A stretch of 64,000 nt of DNA from Arthrobacter sp. OVS8 (GCA_028370155.1 CP116670.1:1488001-1552000); one strand, 5' to 3'; positions 11,961 to 24,200 are shown, counted from the first letter of the stretch. Made by a program: numbers and translations. Notes: generated from the letters alone by a model not told the origin.

Positions 11961-13774
11961 GGGATCTCCTCAAAGCGCAGCGAGACGCCGTCGCCCACCT
12001 CGGCGATGTCGCCGTCGAGCAGGATGGCCATCTCGCCCTGGGCCAGCCGGCGCGGGGCTGCCCTCACGGACCAGCACGGTGCCGTTGGTCGCCTTGAGGT
12101 CGCACAGCATCACGTGCCAGCCTTCGAGCCGGACCTCCACGTGCGAGCGGGAAATGTCTCCGCTGGGGCTCGCCACCTGGATCAGTTTGGGCATCACGGC
12201 GCCCTGGACGCGCGACACCGAGGGCTGGCGGCCCACGATGAGCGACTGGTTGAGGTCAATCAGCTCGCCGGTGGACAGGCGCATCCGGCCCAGCCGGGGG
12301 CGCCGGACCTGGACGCCGTCCCCGGGCAGCGGCAGTCCGCAGCGGCCGCACTGGGCATAGGTGGAGGGATTCGCGTGGCCCTCCGGGCAGACCCGGGCCA
12401 GCACCATGGGCCCGGTGGACGGTTCCGTGGCCGGTCCTGTGGACGGGCGTTGCGCGCCGGCGATCTGCGGGCCTGCGCCGGCGAGCTCGCCCTTCATGAT
12501 TGTCTGGCCGTCATGGTCCGCATCGGCTCCCGGCTCCGCGGCCGGCCGCTGAACCGGTGCCTGCTGCTGGACGGGTGCCTGCTGTGCCGTCGGCGCGGCC
12601 GGAACAGGCGTAAATGCCGGGGACTGCGCTGCGGCGGCGGGGACGACGTCGGCCGGTCACCGCCGGTGTGCCAGGGCACGGAATCGATCAGTCCGGCGGG
12701 AACGGCCGGGCGCGGAGCCGCGGGCGGTTCCGGCGCAGGAACAGGAGCGGACTCGGCTGCGGTTCCGCCTGCCGCTGACACGTCCGCTGCAGGGGTCACG
12801 GGTACCGGCTGGGGCGCCGGTTCGGCGCTGACGGGCTCGTCGCTGGGTTCTGCATCGGCGTCAGGGTCCTCGCGGACGGCGGCGTCTTCGATGTTGCGCA
12901 TCACCGTGCGCTCCCACAGGTGGTCGTAGCTGCCCGTCAGCTCCTGTTCGGCGGGTTCGGATCCCGCCTCCTCGTCCGGTCCCCGTTCCGGCTCCGGTTC
13001 CAGTCGCGGTTCCGGCTCCGGTTCCGGTTCCGGTTCTTCGTGCAGGGTTCCGTCGCGCTCGGAGTCCTCGCCGGGGAACTCCAGGACGGTCTCCGCGGAG
13101 GCACCATGGTCGCTCAACTCTGCGGCGATGTCGGCTTCGGCCGCCGCCAGGACTTCGTCCGCCGCCACGGTTTCGGCGTCGGGAGCGGGACCTGCGGCGG
13201 TCAGGCCGGCCGCACCGGCTGCAGCGGTGGCCGCGGCAGGGACCGCCGGGGCGCCGGCAGCTCCGGCAGCACGGGTGAACTGCACCCGCAGTCCCTGGAG
13301 CAGGACCACGCCGTCTGTCAGCGGCAGGTCAGGTCCGACGCCGGATGTCCCGGCGGCGGATGTCCCGGCGCCGGATGTCCCGGCAGCGGCACCGGGGACC
13401 GTCACGTTGAATCCGTCCGCCGTGGCGAACCGCCGTTCCGTCCACGTGGTGACATCCCGCCCGCTCAGTTCCACCGGCCCGGAAGGCAGGTCCACGGTCA
13501 GGTCGATGTCTCCGCGCAGGAACACCTGCACGGAGCTCCGGCAGTCGACGATCGCGAACCACGGCAGCCGGGCGAGCGAACCGCCCGAGGCCGACGTTAC
13601 GGCGTCGAGCACCTCGTGCACTTCGGGACCGGCGTCGAGGAGGTGCCACAGCGTTTCAACCAGGGAGGGCGCGCTGTCCGGGCGCAGCAGCACCACGGTT
13701 TCGGCGCGCACCACACCAAGCCAGCTGCCGGGCGTGTAACGCGCTGCGGCGGCGGGGTTACTGCTTGCCATCAT
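11957..13774 (-). CDS. FHA protein with zinc ribbon and long Pro/Glu/Ala linker
   Basis: About 605 residues, read as one gene. The N-terminal domain (MMASSNPAAAARYTPGSW, to about residue 160) is not recognised. A low-complexity linker follows (repeats of EPEPE, Ala/Pro stretches) and ends in DHDGQTIMKGE, a Thr-containing acidic motif of the kind FHA domains bind once phosphorylated. Next come a short Cys/His zinc ribbon (CPEGH...CGRCG) and the FHA domain (LIVGRQPSVSR, ISRSHVEV, KATNGT). The two halves lie in different frames, joined by one lost base near 12655 at a GGCCGG-like site; a second break lies near 12060. The start overlaps the PP2C end by 17 nt and the stop overlaps the kinase GTG. 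Confidence 0.7.
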
Positions 13775-14771
13775 TCGGGCCCTTGCCGTGTTCGTCGGCA
13801 GCATGTCCTGCAGCTGCCCGCTCCCCGACAACCGGCACGTCCCCGGAGGCCAGTTCCCCGTCGGAGGCGAGGTCCAGGGCATCGGTCCGGGGCAGGGTGT
13901 CCTCGTCCTCCGCGTCGGTGGCGCTGCGCGGTGCGGTCTGGGCAGCGCCGTCGTAGTCGCTGGCCACATTGGTGGCGTCCAACACGATGCAGGTGACGTT
14001 GTCGCGGCCGCCGCTGCGCAGGGCCGCCTGGATAAGTTCGTCCACGGCCGCCTGCGGGTCCGCATGGGAGCGCAGGATGTTGGAAATGTGCTGGTCATCG
14101 AGTTCGCCGTTGAGGCCGTCAGAGCAGACCAGGATCCGGTCACCCTCCTCGATGGGCAGCAGCCAGTAGTCGGCCTCGATCTCGTCGCCGGAGCCGAGGG
14201 CACGCGTGACGACGTGCCGGCGGGGTGCACGGCGGCCTGGGTCTGGGTGATCTGCCCGGCGTCCACCAGCTCCTGGACTTCGGAGTGGTCGACGCTGACC
14301 TGGCTCAGCTTCCCTGGCTGAGCCGGTAGGTCCGGGAGTCGCCGATGTTGAGGACCAGCCAGTAGGGGGCGCCCATCTGTTCCACCACCACGACGCCGGA
14401 GAGTGTGGTCCCGGCGCGGGAGCCGGTGGCCTCGCGGATGCCTTCGTCGGCCATCTGCAGGTACTCCTGCAGGACGCCGGCCGTGGCGTCCCGCTCGCCG
14501 CTGGCCAGCTGCGGGATCCGGGCGAGTGTGCGCACACAGATGCCGCTGGCGATCTCGCCGGCTTCATGCCCGCCCATGCCGTCCGCGACGGCGAAGACGG
14601 GATCGGAGGCAATGAAGGAATCCTCGTTCATTTCGCGGCGCAGGCCGCGGTCGGTGCCGTAGCCGCAGCTGAGCCGCAGGCTGGAGGAACTGCTCGAGGG
14701 AGCGCCCGGAGCCGGCACGGGGCGGCATCGGAGCTGTCTGAGGGTGGAACGGCGGCCGGCTGGGTATTCAT
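13758..14771 (-). CDS. PP2C-type Ser/Thr protein phosphatase (PrpC/Stp-like)
   Basis: About 337 residues. All metal-binding PPM motifs are present: RREMNEDSF, VADGMGGHEAGE, NIGDSRTYRL, LVCSDGLNGEL and GRDNVTCIV. It removes phosphate from Ser/Thr in a Mn/Mg-dependent way and is expected to oppose the operon's kinase. There is no membrane helix; the C-terminal 75 residues are an acidic, low-complexity tail after the catalytic domain. The ATG at 14771 overlaps the stop of the RDD/FHA gene (ATGA). Breaks near 14730, 14312 and 14215 each sit in a G or C run one base too short. Confidence 0.9.
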
Positions 14772-16212
14772 GCCTGTCCTAGGTAGAAGGAGCGGTCACC
14801 GAAGTGGACGGTGGAACCTGGGCGGACGTGGGTGGGCTCCCCGCCGCGAGGGCGGTACGGATACCGTCCGGCGTGGTCACGGCGCTGCCGTTGGTGGAGT
14901 TGCGGTCCGTCACCCAGACTCCCCGTTTCCGGCGAGGAGATGGAGGTGGGTCTTGGAAATTGAACGGCCCGGATCGGCAACCGGGATCAGCTGCACGGAG
15001 TCCTCACCGGGGTGCCCGGAGGGGTTCCGGCCGACCAGTACGGTGCGGTCCAGTTCGATGTCGCGGCCGTCGTCCAGCCGGATCCGGAGCATCGCCACGG
15101 TGACGGGGGCGTTCGTGTCGCCGCGGACCTGGGTGCGGTCCAGGTCGTCGTCGGGATGCGGGAGGTCCTGGGACCACGACGACGGTGACGGTGCGGCCGC
15201 GGCAGGCGGCGCAAACGACGCCGCATCCGGAACGGGCCGGACCTGCGGCTGCGGAACGGGCTGCGCCTGCGCCTGCGGCACTCCGACCACTGCCTGCGGC
15301 GCTCCGACAACTGCCTGCGGCGCTGGGACAACTGCCTGCGGCGCTGCGGCCCCGGCCAGCGGCGAAGCGACCTGCTGGACCGGCGGGAGGTCCAGCGGGG
15401 CGAAGCTGTATGGTCCTGCGATGCCGCCGGTTGTGATCGGGTTGCGTCCGGACTTCACGTCGAAGACGAGGGTCTTGGCGGCCTCGTCGTGCCAGCCGCG
15501 GAGCTGTCCGTTGCTGTCCCACACGCTGGAGAGCACCACGACGACCGCCCAGACGGCCCCCAGGAACAGGAGCGGTCCCAGCACCAGCAGGGCCACGCCG
15601 AACCACTGGAACATCACCACGACGGCGGCGGCGATTACGGCCAGGAGCACCCCGGCGCCGGTGATGAGGCCGCGCAGGAACACCGCGCCACCGCCAGGGG
15701 CGTAGCCGTCAGCATCCGTGCTGCGGATGCCCATGAGGCTGTTGCCGGGGTCACACCGGACCGGCCTTCGAGCGTGGCCAGGACCACGAGGTAGACCAGG
15801 GTGAGCCCGGCACCGATGCCGCCGAACAGCACCACGGACGAAGTGTCATACACGATGAAGCCGCCGCTTTGGGTCTTGGTGATCCCGGCGAAACCGATCG
15901 CGAGCAGGATTGTCAGGACGGTGACGGGAGGCAGCCAGTCCAGCACGGCCGCTCCCAGCCGCTTTCCGGCAGGTGCGGGCACCACCTCAAGCTTGCTCGG
16001 CATGGAAGGACCTCCCCTTGTCCGCGGCCCGCGGCTGGGCCCTGCGCTACGGGGATACTACCGGGGATCAGCGCGGCAGGAGGAACCTCCGGGGCGTTGC
16101 GGGCGTTCCGCGCGGAACGGTTGCTCAGCGGTGTGCCGCACGAGGTGCAGAAGGCCGCCCCCTGACGGAGTGGCTGCTGGCAGCGCGGGCAGCGCTCGGC
16201 GTCGTCGGTCAT
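14768..16212 (-). CDS. Zinc-ribbon / RDD membrane / FHA protein
   Basis: About 480 residues. A zinc ribbon opens the protein (CPRCQQPL...FCTSCGTPL, residues 8-26), followed by an RDD domain with 3-4 membrane helices (KRLGAAVLDWLPPV onward), a linker with PQAVV/GAPQ repeats, and a C-terminal FHA domain (LVGRNPSGHPGED, SISKTHLHL, DRNSTNG). It would anchor phosphothreonine recognition at the membrane. Start choice is uncertain: ATG 16212 overlaps the previous stop (ATGA), but ATG 16003 has a near-perfect ribosome site (AAGGGGAGG), so the zinc ribbon could be a separate small product. Breaks near 16015 (if one gene), 15738, 14925 and 14845. Confidence 0.75.
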
Positions 16213-18780
16213 GGCTCGTTGCGGTTCTTCCTGGCGGACTGGCGGTACTGGGTTGCGGCGTCTGCGGCACCATCACGGCGGGCTGCGGCGGCAGGGCCGG
16301 ATTCCACTGTACCCGCGGGCGGTTCCGACGCTGCGCGTGCAGAGCGCCGGCCGCCGGGCGGGACCGGCCTGAGGCCCGTCAGTTTCGGTGTGGACCGGCG
16401 TTTCAGGGCGGCCCTGCCGTCGGCCAGCAGGGAGCGCGGGGAAAACCTGGCGCGCTGCCGACCCCAGAACCCGAGTGTCCCGGTCAGCTCCTTCAGCGAG
16501 CCGTCCACGATGTCCCAGTACTCCCGCACCTGGTCCTCGCTCGGCTGGCCGGCGCCGAAGATCGCGGCGTCGGCCCGCGCGGCGAGCAGTGTGGTGGTCC
16601 CCCCGGCGGCCGGGAAGGCCCCGGCGAGCACCGCGGCGGACTCGCGCCGGGTGGCACGGGTATCGACGCCCGCCCCGAGGTCGGTCGCAAGGCTGACCAC
16701 TTCGTTCCAGCCGCCGCCGACGCGCTGCGCCGGCGGGCCGTCACTGAAACGGGCCTTCCGGCGCCGGGACTTGAGCAGCGCAATCAGCAGCAGCGGCAGC
16801 GCCAGGATCCCGACCGGGATGAGCGCGATGCCGATCGCCGTGAGAAGGGGACCCCAGAACAGCCAGGGGTTGTTTTTCTTCTCGTCGGCGTCCAGCGCAT
16901 CCGGTGAGGAGTCGGGCGGCAGGTCCGCCGGCTCCTGCGGCGGGGGCGGCGGCTGCAGCACCTGCGGCTTGGGCTTGGACTTGTTCTCCGGATCCGGCGG
17001 GATGGGCACGTTGTCCTTGGGCGGGGTGGGATCGAAGGGCACCCAGCCCACCCGGTCGAAGGCGACTTCCACCCAGGCGTGGACGTCCTTGCCGGTGATT
17101 TTAAGGTCGCCGGCGCCGTTCTCCGGGCTCTTCGGATCCGGGTAGAACCCCATCACCACGCGGGAGGGGATGCCGAGGTGGCGCAGCATAAGGGACATCG
17201 CGACGGCGTACTGTTCGTCGTCGCCGAGCATCTGCTTGGCGGTGAGCAGGCTCCGGACACGGTTGGCGCTGTGGCCGGAGACGCTGGGCAGCTGCCCGTC
17301 GGCGATCAGGCCGTTGCTGAAGGCGCCCTTCTTCTGGAAGTGCGCCTCGACCTGGCGCACCCGGTCGATGGCCGTGGGCGCATCGGCGGCCAAGTCGTTC
17401 GCCTGGGAACCGACCACCGGCGGCACCTCGGCGGGGTCGGGCAGGGTCAGTTTGGCGAAGTCGTACTGGGTCAGCTGCCCGTGTTCCAGGGTGGCGGGAT
17501 CGGCCACCTGCACCTGGTAGGCGTCGCCCCTGGCGAGGCCCTGGTGGTCACGGCTGTGTCCGTTCCGGCGTTGAAGTACAGTCCCGCGGCGGCACCCAAG
17601 CCGTCCCGGGCGAAGCTGATTCCGGTGGTCTTGCTGCCGCCGGGCAGGAAGTAGCCCTGGTAGTCCTCGATCGTGATGTCCAGGGTGTAGTTGGTGCTCG
17701 GCACGATCCCGGTGGAGTCCGCGAGGGTGTTGAGGGACTTGGCGTCGCCCACCTTGCTGAAGCTACCGGAGCCGTTCGGGTCCATGTTGTAGTTGGTGCC
17801 GTTGAAGGAGTCCAGCGCGGCGAGGCGCACCCGGGCGTCCTTGGGCAGGCCCTTCACGCTGAAGAGAGTGTCGTCCTTTTTGTCCTTGACGAACGTCCGG
17901 AAGCTCGCCAGCGGGGTGATGTAGTCCTTGGGATCGAACGGCGGAACGATCGTGTTGCGCAGCACGCGGCGGTCGTCGCCCGCGGTGACCAGCGGGGACG
18001 CGACCGCGGTGATCCCGACGGCGGCCGCGATCACCGCCGCGGCGGTTCCCATCCGGCGCAGCTTGGCCGCGCGGGCGGTAGCCTCGTCCTTCTCCAGCCG
18101 GTTGACGGAGATTTTGCGGGTATCGCTGCGGCGGAGGGCGTCGCGGCGGAACGTGGCCCAGGCGATGGCAATCACGGTGAGTGAAATGCCGCGCTCCACC
18201 GTGAGGAAGCCGGCATTCGTGCTGAAGGCGATGCCGGTGACGAACAGCACCAGCACCGGCAGCAGCGGCCAGTACGGGCTCTTGACCCGCCAGATCAGCA
18301 GCCCGGCGGCCAGCGCGGTGAGGAGCGAGCTCAGGAACGGCACAATCAACGTGCCGCCGGCCGTGCCCACCGGCACCCCGACGGTGAGCATGTCCTTCCA
18401 GGCGAACACAACGCCGAGCAGGAGGGTACGCAGCGAGTCGAGGGTGGGCAGGACGCCGGCGATCGAGGCCTCGGGGACGGCCAGAGCGGTGCCGAAGACG
18501 AGGTAGGCGCCAAGTGTCAGGGCGGTGGTGATCAGGATCCCCAGGCGGAAATGCACAGTGGCTGCGGCAAGGCCGAGGCCCAGCAGGATGCCGCCGAAGC
18601 CTGCGACCAGATAGTAGGGGTCGCCGCCGAAGCTGAGGCTGAAGCCGAGGACGCCGAGGCCCAGCAGCACGGTGAGGGCGCCGGCGTCGAGCGCCAGATG
18701 CCAGAGCGGCTGGCCGTCGGCGAAGCCGGAGCGTTGCGCTGCCGTGGTGTTCCGGGGCGGAGCGGTGCTGCGGTGCTCAT
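16209..18780 (-). CDS. Membrane transglutaminase-like protein (TgpA-type), catalytic Cys missing
   Basis: About 857 residues. An N-terminal block of 5-7 membrane helices is followed by a large outside region, the transglutaminase core, another helix (LLTAIGIALIPVGILALP) and a cytoplasmic tail. The core is clear: SGHSANRVRSLLTAKQMLGD, then DEQYAVAMSLMLRHLGIPSR, VHAWVEV (His) and GWVPFDPTPP (Asp). At the nucleophile position, where active family members have Cys (YCEHFA-like), this protein has Asp (GDDEQYA). It is thus probably a binding or scaffold protein rather than an enzyme. The ATG overlaps the DUF58 stop (ATGA). Breaks near 18745 and 17530. Confidence 0.88.
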
Positions 18781-20105
18781 GCTGCCGCCTTCCTCAGCAC
18801 GATGGCCAGGTCTGAGAGGTCACCGAGGGTCAGGACGGTCAGGTCCCCGATGTTGGCCCGGGCGGCGCGGCGCCGAGCTGGAGCCGGACGGCGAGGCTGC
18901 GGACCCCATCGGCACCGAGGCGGACGCGGAGCGCAGCTGGGTGGGGGTGATGTTGCTGCCCACGATCAGGAACACGACGGAGGCGTTGGGGACGGTGTCC
19001 GCCAGGGTCCGGGCGAGGTCGACCGCGCTCTTGCGCTGGGGTGCGCCGACGATCCGGGTCATGTCATCGAGCATGTTGCGGCCGGTTTCGCAGCGCAGCG
19101 GGCCCTTCTGGGTCAGCACGTCGAGGTCGCGTTGTTCACGGATGGCCTGCCGTCCGATCGAGGCGGCGGCGGAGACGGCCAGCTCGAATTCCTCGTCGGA
19201 GGCGTATTCGTCGGTGTTGATGGACAGCGAGATGGCGAGGTGGGCGCGGCGGGTTTCCTCGAACTGGCGGACCATCAGCTTGTTGGTGCGGGCCGTGGTT
19301 TTCCAGTGGATGTGCCGGCGGTCATCGCCGGGCACGTAGTCGCGAAGCGCATGGAAGGACACGTCGGCGCTGGAGAGGTCGGTGGTGGGCATGCCTTCGA
19401 GGTCACGGATGAACCCGGCGGCCGAGCCTGCCAGCGCCACGGTTTTCGGGTGCACGAACAGGTCCTCGGGTTCGGTCCAGAGCACTTGGCGCCGCAGCAG
19501 GTGCAGCGGGTCGGCTCGGACAGAGCGGACCGGGCCCACCACGATCACGGCGCGGCGTGCGGTGGGGATGGTGAACAAGTCTTCGTGGACCTGCCCGGGT
19601 TTCATCCGGGGCAGGTGGAACACGGCGGTGGCGGCGCCGACCGGGAGCTCCAGGTCCGCCGGCAGCAGCGGCCGGGCGGAGGTGTTGGAGACCGCAATGC
19701 TGCCGACGGCGCTGTCCCCCACCGCAACCCGGGTCCGGGCGAGGTCCAGGACAACGCCGTAGGAGGAACGGCCCAGGATGAACCCGACGGCGAGCACGAA
19801 CAGGACGAACGCGGCGATCGCGGCGGCTTTGGCTTCCTGCCAGCCGAAGGCCTGGCCGACGGTCCACAGCAGGATCGAGGCCGCCAGCACGGACCAGCCC
19901 AGGACGCTCACCACGGAGAGGACGGGCCACAGGTAGCGCAGCCAGAGCGCGCGGACGGCGCGCCCGCCCGGGGCGAGGGCCAGGCCCGCGGTGCCGCCGG
20001 CCTCGGTCCAGAGGAGGCGGGATGCAGCCGGGTGGGCCTGCCGTGGCGGTGGAAGGGCCGTTGCAGGCGTTCAGCAAGCCGTGTCAGCGGAGTGCTGGAG
20101 GACAT
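18777..20105 (-). CDS. DUF58 family membrane protein
   Basis: About 443 residues. Two N-terminal membrane helices are followed by a cytoplasmic DUF58 domain with the family signature HIHWKTTARTNKLMVRQFEE and a von Willebrand A-like remainder (AHLAISLSINTDEY). DUF58 proteins almost always pair with MoxR ATPases and a transglutaminase-like protein, as here; the set is thought to act as a chaperone or assembly module for surface or periplasmic complexes. ATG at 20105 with a weak AAAGG ribosome site; the 81-nt gap to moxR shows no terminator. Breaks near 20018, 18918 and 18860. Confidence 0.88.
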
Positions 20106-20186
20106 ATGGGTGCCTTTGTTCGTGCTGGGGTACGGAGGTGCCGGCGTACGGGGTGCCGGTTGGGTCGCGCAGGCTAGCCGCTGCAG

Positions 20187-21161
20187 TTAGACATGAGCGG
20201 CGCGCTGCTGCGGCGCGGCGACCTCGGCCAGGACGCGCGCCAGCACGGCCTCCGCCGTGGCGCCGGAGAACTCTGCTTCCGGGTCCATCACCAGCCGGTG
20301 GGTCCAGACGACGGCGGCAAGGTCTTTGACGTCGTCCGGCAGCACGAAGTTGCGGCCCTGGCCGGCGGCCCAGACTTTCGACGCGCGGACCATGGCGAGG
20401 GCGCCGCGGACGGAGACGCCCAGGCGGGTCTCCGGGGCGCTGCGGGTCTCCTCGCAGAGCCGGGAGATGTATTCCAGCACCGCGGTGTCCACGTGGGTGG
20501 TGGCGGCGAGGTCGGCCATGTCGGCCACCGCCTGGGTGGTGATGACGGCGGTGATGTCCTTGGAGCGGTCCTTGAGGTTGGCGCCGCCCAGCAGCTGCAC
20601 GGTGGAGGCGTGGTCCGGGTAGCCGATAGAGGTCTTGATCAGGAAACGGTCCAGCTGGGCCTCGGGCAGCCGGTAGGTGCCCGCCTGTTCGATCGGGTTC
20701 TGGGTGGCCATCACCATAAACGGCCGGCCGGCCTCGTAGGTGGTGCCGTCCACCGTGACGCGCGATTCCTCCATGACCTCCAGCAGCGCCGACTGGGTCT
20801 TGGGCGAGGCGCGGTTGATTTCGTCGGCCAGGACGATGTTGTTGAAGATGGGTCCCTTGTGGAACTCGAACTTCTGCGTCTTCTGGTCGTAGATGGTCAC
20901 GCCGGTGACGTCGGAGGGCAGCAGGTCCGGGGTGAACTGGATGCGGTTGTTGGAGCCTTGGACGGTGGCTGCCAGGGCACGCGCCAGCGAGGTCTTGCCG
21001 GTGCCCGGGGCGTCCTCGAAGAGGACATGCCCCTCGGCCAGCATCGCGGTGAAGGTCAGGCGGATGACGTGGGATTTGCCCAGGACGGCCTGGCCTACGT
21101 TGTCGACGAGCTTCTCGAAGGTGCCGGCAAACCATTCGGCCTGTTCGGTGGTCATGGTCAT
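20187..21161 (-). CDS. MoxR family AAA+ ATPase
   Basis: A 324-residue intact AAA+ protein. Walker A APGTGKTSLA at about 51-60, Walker B LADEINRASPKTQ, sensor 1 ATQNPIEQAGTY and sensor 2 region TRLGVSVRG. MoxR ATPases are cytoplasmic chaperones that activate or assemble VWA-containing partners. The neighbours (DUF58, transglutaminase-like protein) are its usual ones. It follows the giant Fn3 gene by about 90 nt and begins with MTMTTEQ preceded by an AGAGGA-like ribosome site. Unlike most of the operon the frame is unbroken. Confidence 0.95.
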   Translation of the reverse strand: MTMTTEQAEWFAGTFEKLVDNVGQAVLGKSHVIRLTFTAMLAEGHVLFEDAPGTGKTSLARALAATVQGSNNRIQFTPDLLPSDVTGVTIYDQKTQKFEFHKGPIFNNIVLADEINRASPKTQSALLEVMEESRVTVDGTTYEAGRPFMVMATQNPIEQAGTYRLPEAQLDRFLIKTSIGYPDHASTVQLLGGANLKDRSKDITAVITTQAVADMADLAATTHVDTAVLEYISRLCEETRSAPETRLGVSVRGALAMVRASKVWAAGQGRNFVLPDDVKDLAAVVWTHRLVMDPEAEFSGATAEAVLARVLAEVAAPQQRAAHV

Positions 21162-21252
21162 GGGTTGGTCCTCTTCTGTTCTGGGTGGAGCGTTGCAGGG
21201 GCCGCCGGCAGGGAGTTCCCGCTTGGTGCGGCGTTGAGTTTAGTTGTGGGCA

Positions 21253-24200
21253 TCAGCAGCCGCCGGGCCTGGGTCCGTAGAGATCCACGGTGGTGGATTT
21301 GACGAACCAGCCCGGGTGGCTGCCTTCGGTGACGCGGAACCAAGGGTGCCGTTGCCGTAGATGTCCTTGGTGCAGTTGATGGTGAGCCGGCCTTCGGACC
21401 TGCTGACCCAGCCGACGCCGCACGATGGGCCGCTCGGGTTGTACGTGTCCGGTTCGCCGGGCTTGCCCGGGCAGGTGTTGTTGTGCGCCTGGATCTGGGA
21501 TGTCGGGACCGGCGGCGGCGGCTCTGAGCCGCTGCGGGAGGTGTCGCTGCCGATACGGCCGGGCTGGCCGGCGCTGATGGCGCGGACCCGGAGCGTGTGG
21601 GTTTCGCTGAAGCCCACGCTCTTGGAGAAGGACCGCTGCTGGGTGTTCTGCCAGGCGCCGCCGTCGAGGCTGTACTGGTAGCCCGAGACCGGGCGCCCGT
21701 TGCCGTTGGGCTGGTTCCAGGTCCAGGACACGGTCCTGTCCCCGACGCCGCTGCTTTTGCTGCCTGTCACGGCCGGCGCGAAGGCAAGTCCGTAGGGGTT
21801 CACCGAATTCGAGGCTGGGCTGGCGTCGCCGGGGCTGGAGCTCCGGGACGAGACCGCCCAGACCACGACGGCGGTGTCCGTCCCGTTGGGGGCGGCCACG
21901 ACACCGCCGCCGGCCGGGATGGTGCCGCTGCTGCTGCCGGAGGTGAACCGGTACCTGTAGGTGATTTCACCGGCGCTGGAGCCGTTGCGTTGCGCGGCGG
22001 TGAGGACCGGGAACCTCACGTCGATCTTGCCGCCGTCGCCTCCGGTGTCCTTCAGGGTGGCCGACGGCTGGCCCACCATGGCCGGTTTGCCCACGGCGCG
22101 CACGGCGGCGGATTGGGCGCTGGTCCGGGACGTTCCGGCTTTGTTCGTTGCGGCGACGGTGAAGGTGTAACCCGCCTCCGAGTTGTCCACGGTGACGTTC
22201 TGCGTGGTGCCCGAGACCCGCTGGGTCGCCACGGCCGCCCCGCCGCGCAGCGTGGTCAGCGTGTAGGTCGAGATGGCATCGCCGTTGTTGTCCGGCGCGG
22301 CCCAGTCGACCTTGAGCTGGCTTTGGTTGCCCACCGAGCCGGCCGCCGTCGCGCTCGGTGCTGCCGGGGTGGCGGGCACCCCGGCGGGGGTTTCCGCGGC
22401 GGAGTACGCGCTCCATTCGGAGGGCTCCTTGGCATCGTTGCGGGCCAGGACGCGCACCTTATAGGCCACCCCGTTCTGGAGGCCCTTCCAGACGTAACTC
22501 ACCGAGGTGAGGTTCTGAATCTGGGCGTTCTGCCCCGCCGGAGCCGGCGAAATCTCCAGGTCATAGCTCTTGACCGGCGAGCCCTTGGAAGCCGGTGCCG
22601 CCCACGTCACAGTGAGCTGGGTGTCGCCGAACTTCACTGCGGGCGCGGCCGGGGTGTCCGGCTTGACGTCCGGTCGCACCTCGGCCGACGCCGGGGACCG
22701 CTCGGATTCGCCCAGGCTGTTGGTGGCGGTCACCTGGAAGTGGTACTTGGCGTTGTTGGTCAGCCCGGTCAGGGTACAGGAGTTGGCCGGGCAGTCCTGC
22801 CGGTAGCCGCCCTCGCCGTACACCGTGTACTTGGTGATCGGTGAGCCGCGGTCCGCCGGGGCGGTCCAGTTCAGCAGGGCGGTGCTGTCCCCCACGCTCG
22901 CGGCCTGCGGTGTGGTGGGCGCCAGCGGTTTGTCCTTCACCGTCAGCCGGATCCTGGCCGTCGCGTAGCGGGACGCGTCGCCGGTCTTGTCGGCCACGGT
23001 GTAGGACACGATCATGCTGCCCGAGAAGCCCCGGCCGGGGTCACGGTTACGGAGTCGCCGGCGGCGACGGCGGAGCCCTGGCCTGTCTCGGTCACGGCGG
23101 ACACAATTTTGAGGGCCGTCTCCGGGAACGGGTTGGCGTCGTTCGCCAGCACCGGAACGGTGACGGGTTTGCCGGCCGCGGCGTTGGGTTCGACGTCGTC
23201 GTTGGCCACCGGTTTGGGCCGGTTGGAGGCCGTGACGGTCAGCTGGTAGGTCGCGGTGGCTTCGAGCCCGCGAGGGTCCCTCGCCTTGACCTGGACCGCG
23301 CCGCTGGTGCCGGCGTCGGCGCCGTCCTTGGCGGAGGCCTTCAGGGTGGTCCCGTCAATGCCCGCGTTGAAGCCTGCGGGCACGCCGCCCACCAGTTCGT
23401 ACGTCATCCGGTCCGCGTCGCCGTCGTCCGGGTCGGTGGTCAGCCGGGCCAGGTCGGCCGTAGCGGAGTCCGCTTTGGGCACGTCCAGCTGGCTGCCCAG
23501 CAGCACCGGCGGGTTGTTCCGGTCGGGGTCCGGGAGGACCTTGGTGCGGATGCTGAGGGTCGCTTTCAGGCCGGCGGGATCGTCCGGGCCGGAGCCGTCG
23601 GTGACCTCGAAGCTGAGCGAACCGGGACCGACATAGTCCTGGCCCGCGGTGTACTTCAGGGCGGTGCCGTTGCCGGCCACCGGGTCAGAACCGTCGGCGC
23701 CGATCAGCGTGATCCGGTCCGTCTGGGTCAGGCGCGGCGAGCGTCCGTCGCGGACCTTGACCCATTCCTTCAGGTCGACGGTCACGGACTGCCCGGCGAC
23801 CACCTCGATCACCTCGTCCTTGGCGAGCGTGGGGACCTGCTGGCCCACGCCCGGGACCCAGATGACGGCGGTGGATTTCTGGCCGTCCAGGTCCTCCACG
23901 GTGTACGGGATGAGCTGCGGCTGTTCGGTCAGTTCCACGATCATGTTGCCCGCGGTACCCGGCCGGGCGGTGGTGGCCTCGGTGGCGATCTTGAGGTTTT
24001 CGCCGACGCCGTCGGGGTCCTCGTCGTTTTTGAGGACGGGGACGTCGACGGCGGTCTTGCCGAGGGTCTGGGCGGAGGTCACCCGGTCGTCCCGGGCGAC
24101 CGGAGCCTGGAGCGGGACGTCCTTCTTGACCTGGACGGCGACGGCGGCCTGCGCTGTGGCGCCGCGGTCATCCGCCACGGAGTACCGCACGTTGACGGTG

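Noticed and set aside
12494..13774. A separate 427-codon gene ending at 12494 and a separate FHA gene starting at 12497
   Set aside because: The last 50 residues of the first are Arg/Pro/Ser frame-shadow; the alternative frame joins smoothly to the FHA protein, so one gene is more likely despite the apparent ATGA overlap.
15913..16002. A zinc-ribbon protein running on to 15913 in the upstream frame
   Set aside because: The tail overlaps the RDD domain by 90 nt and looks random; either a stop or frame break occurs at about 16015.
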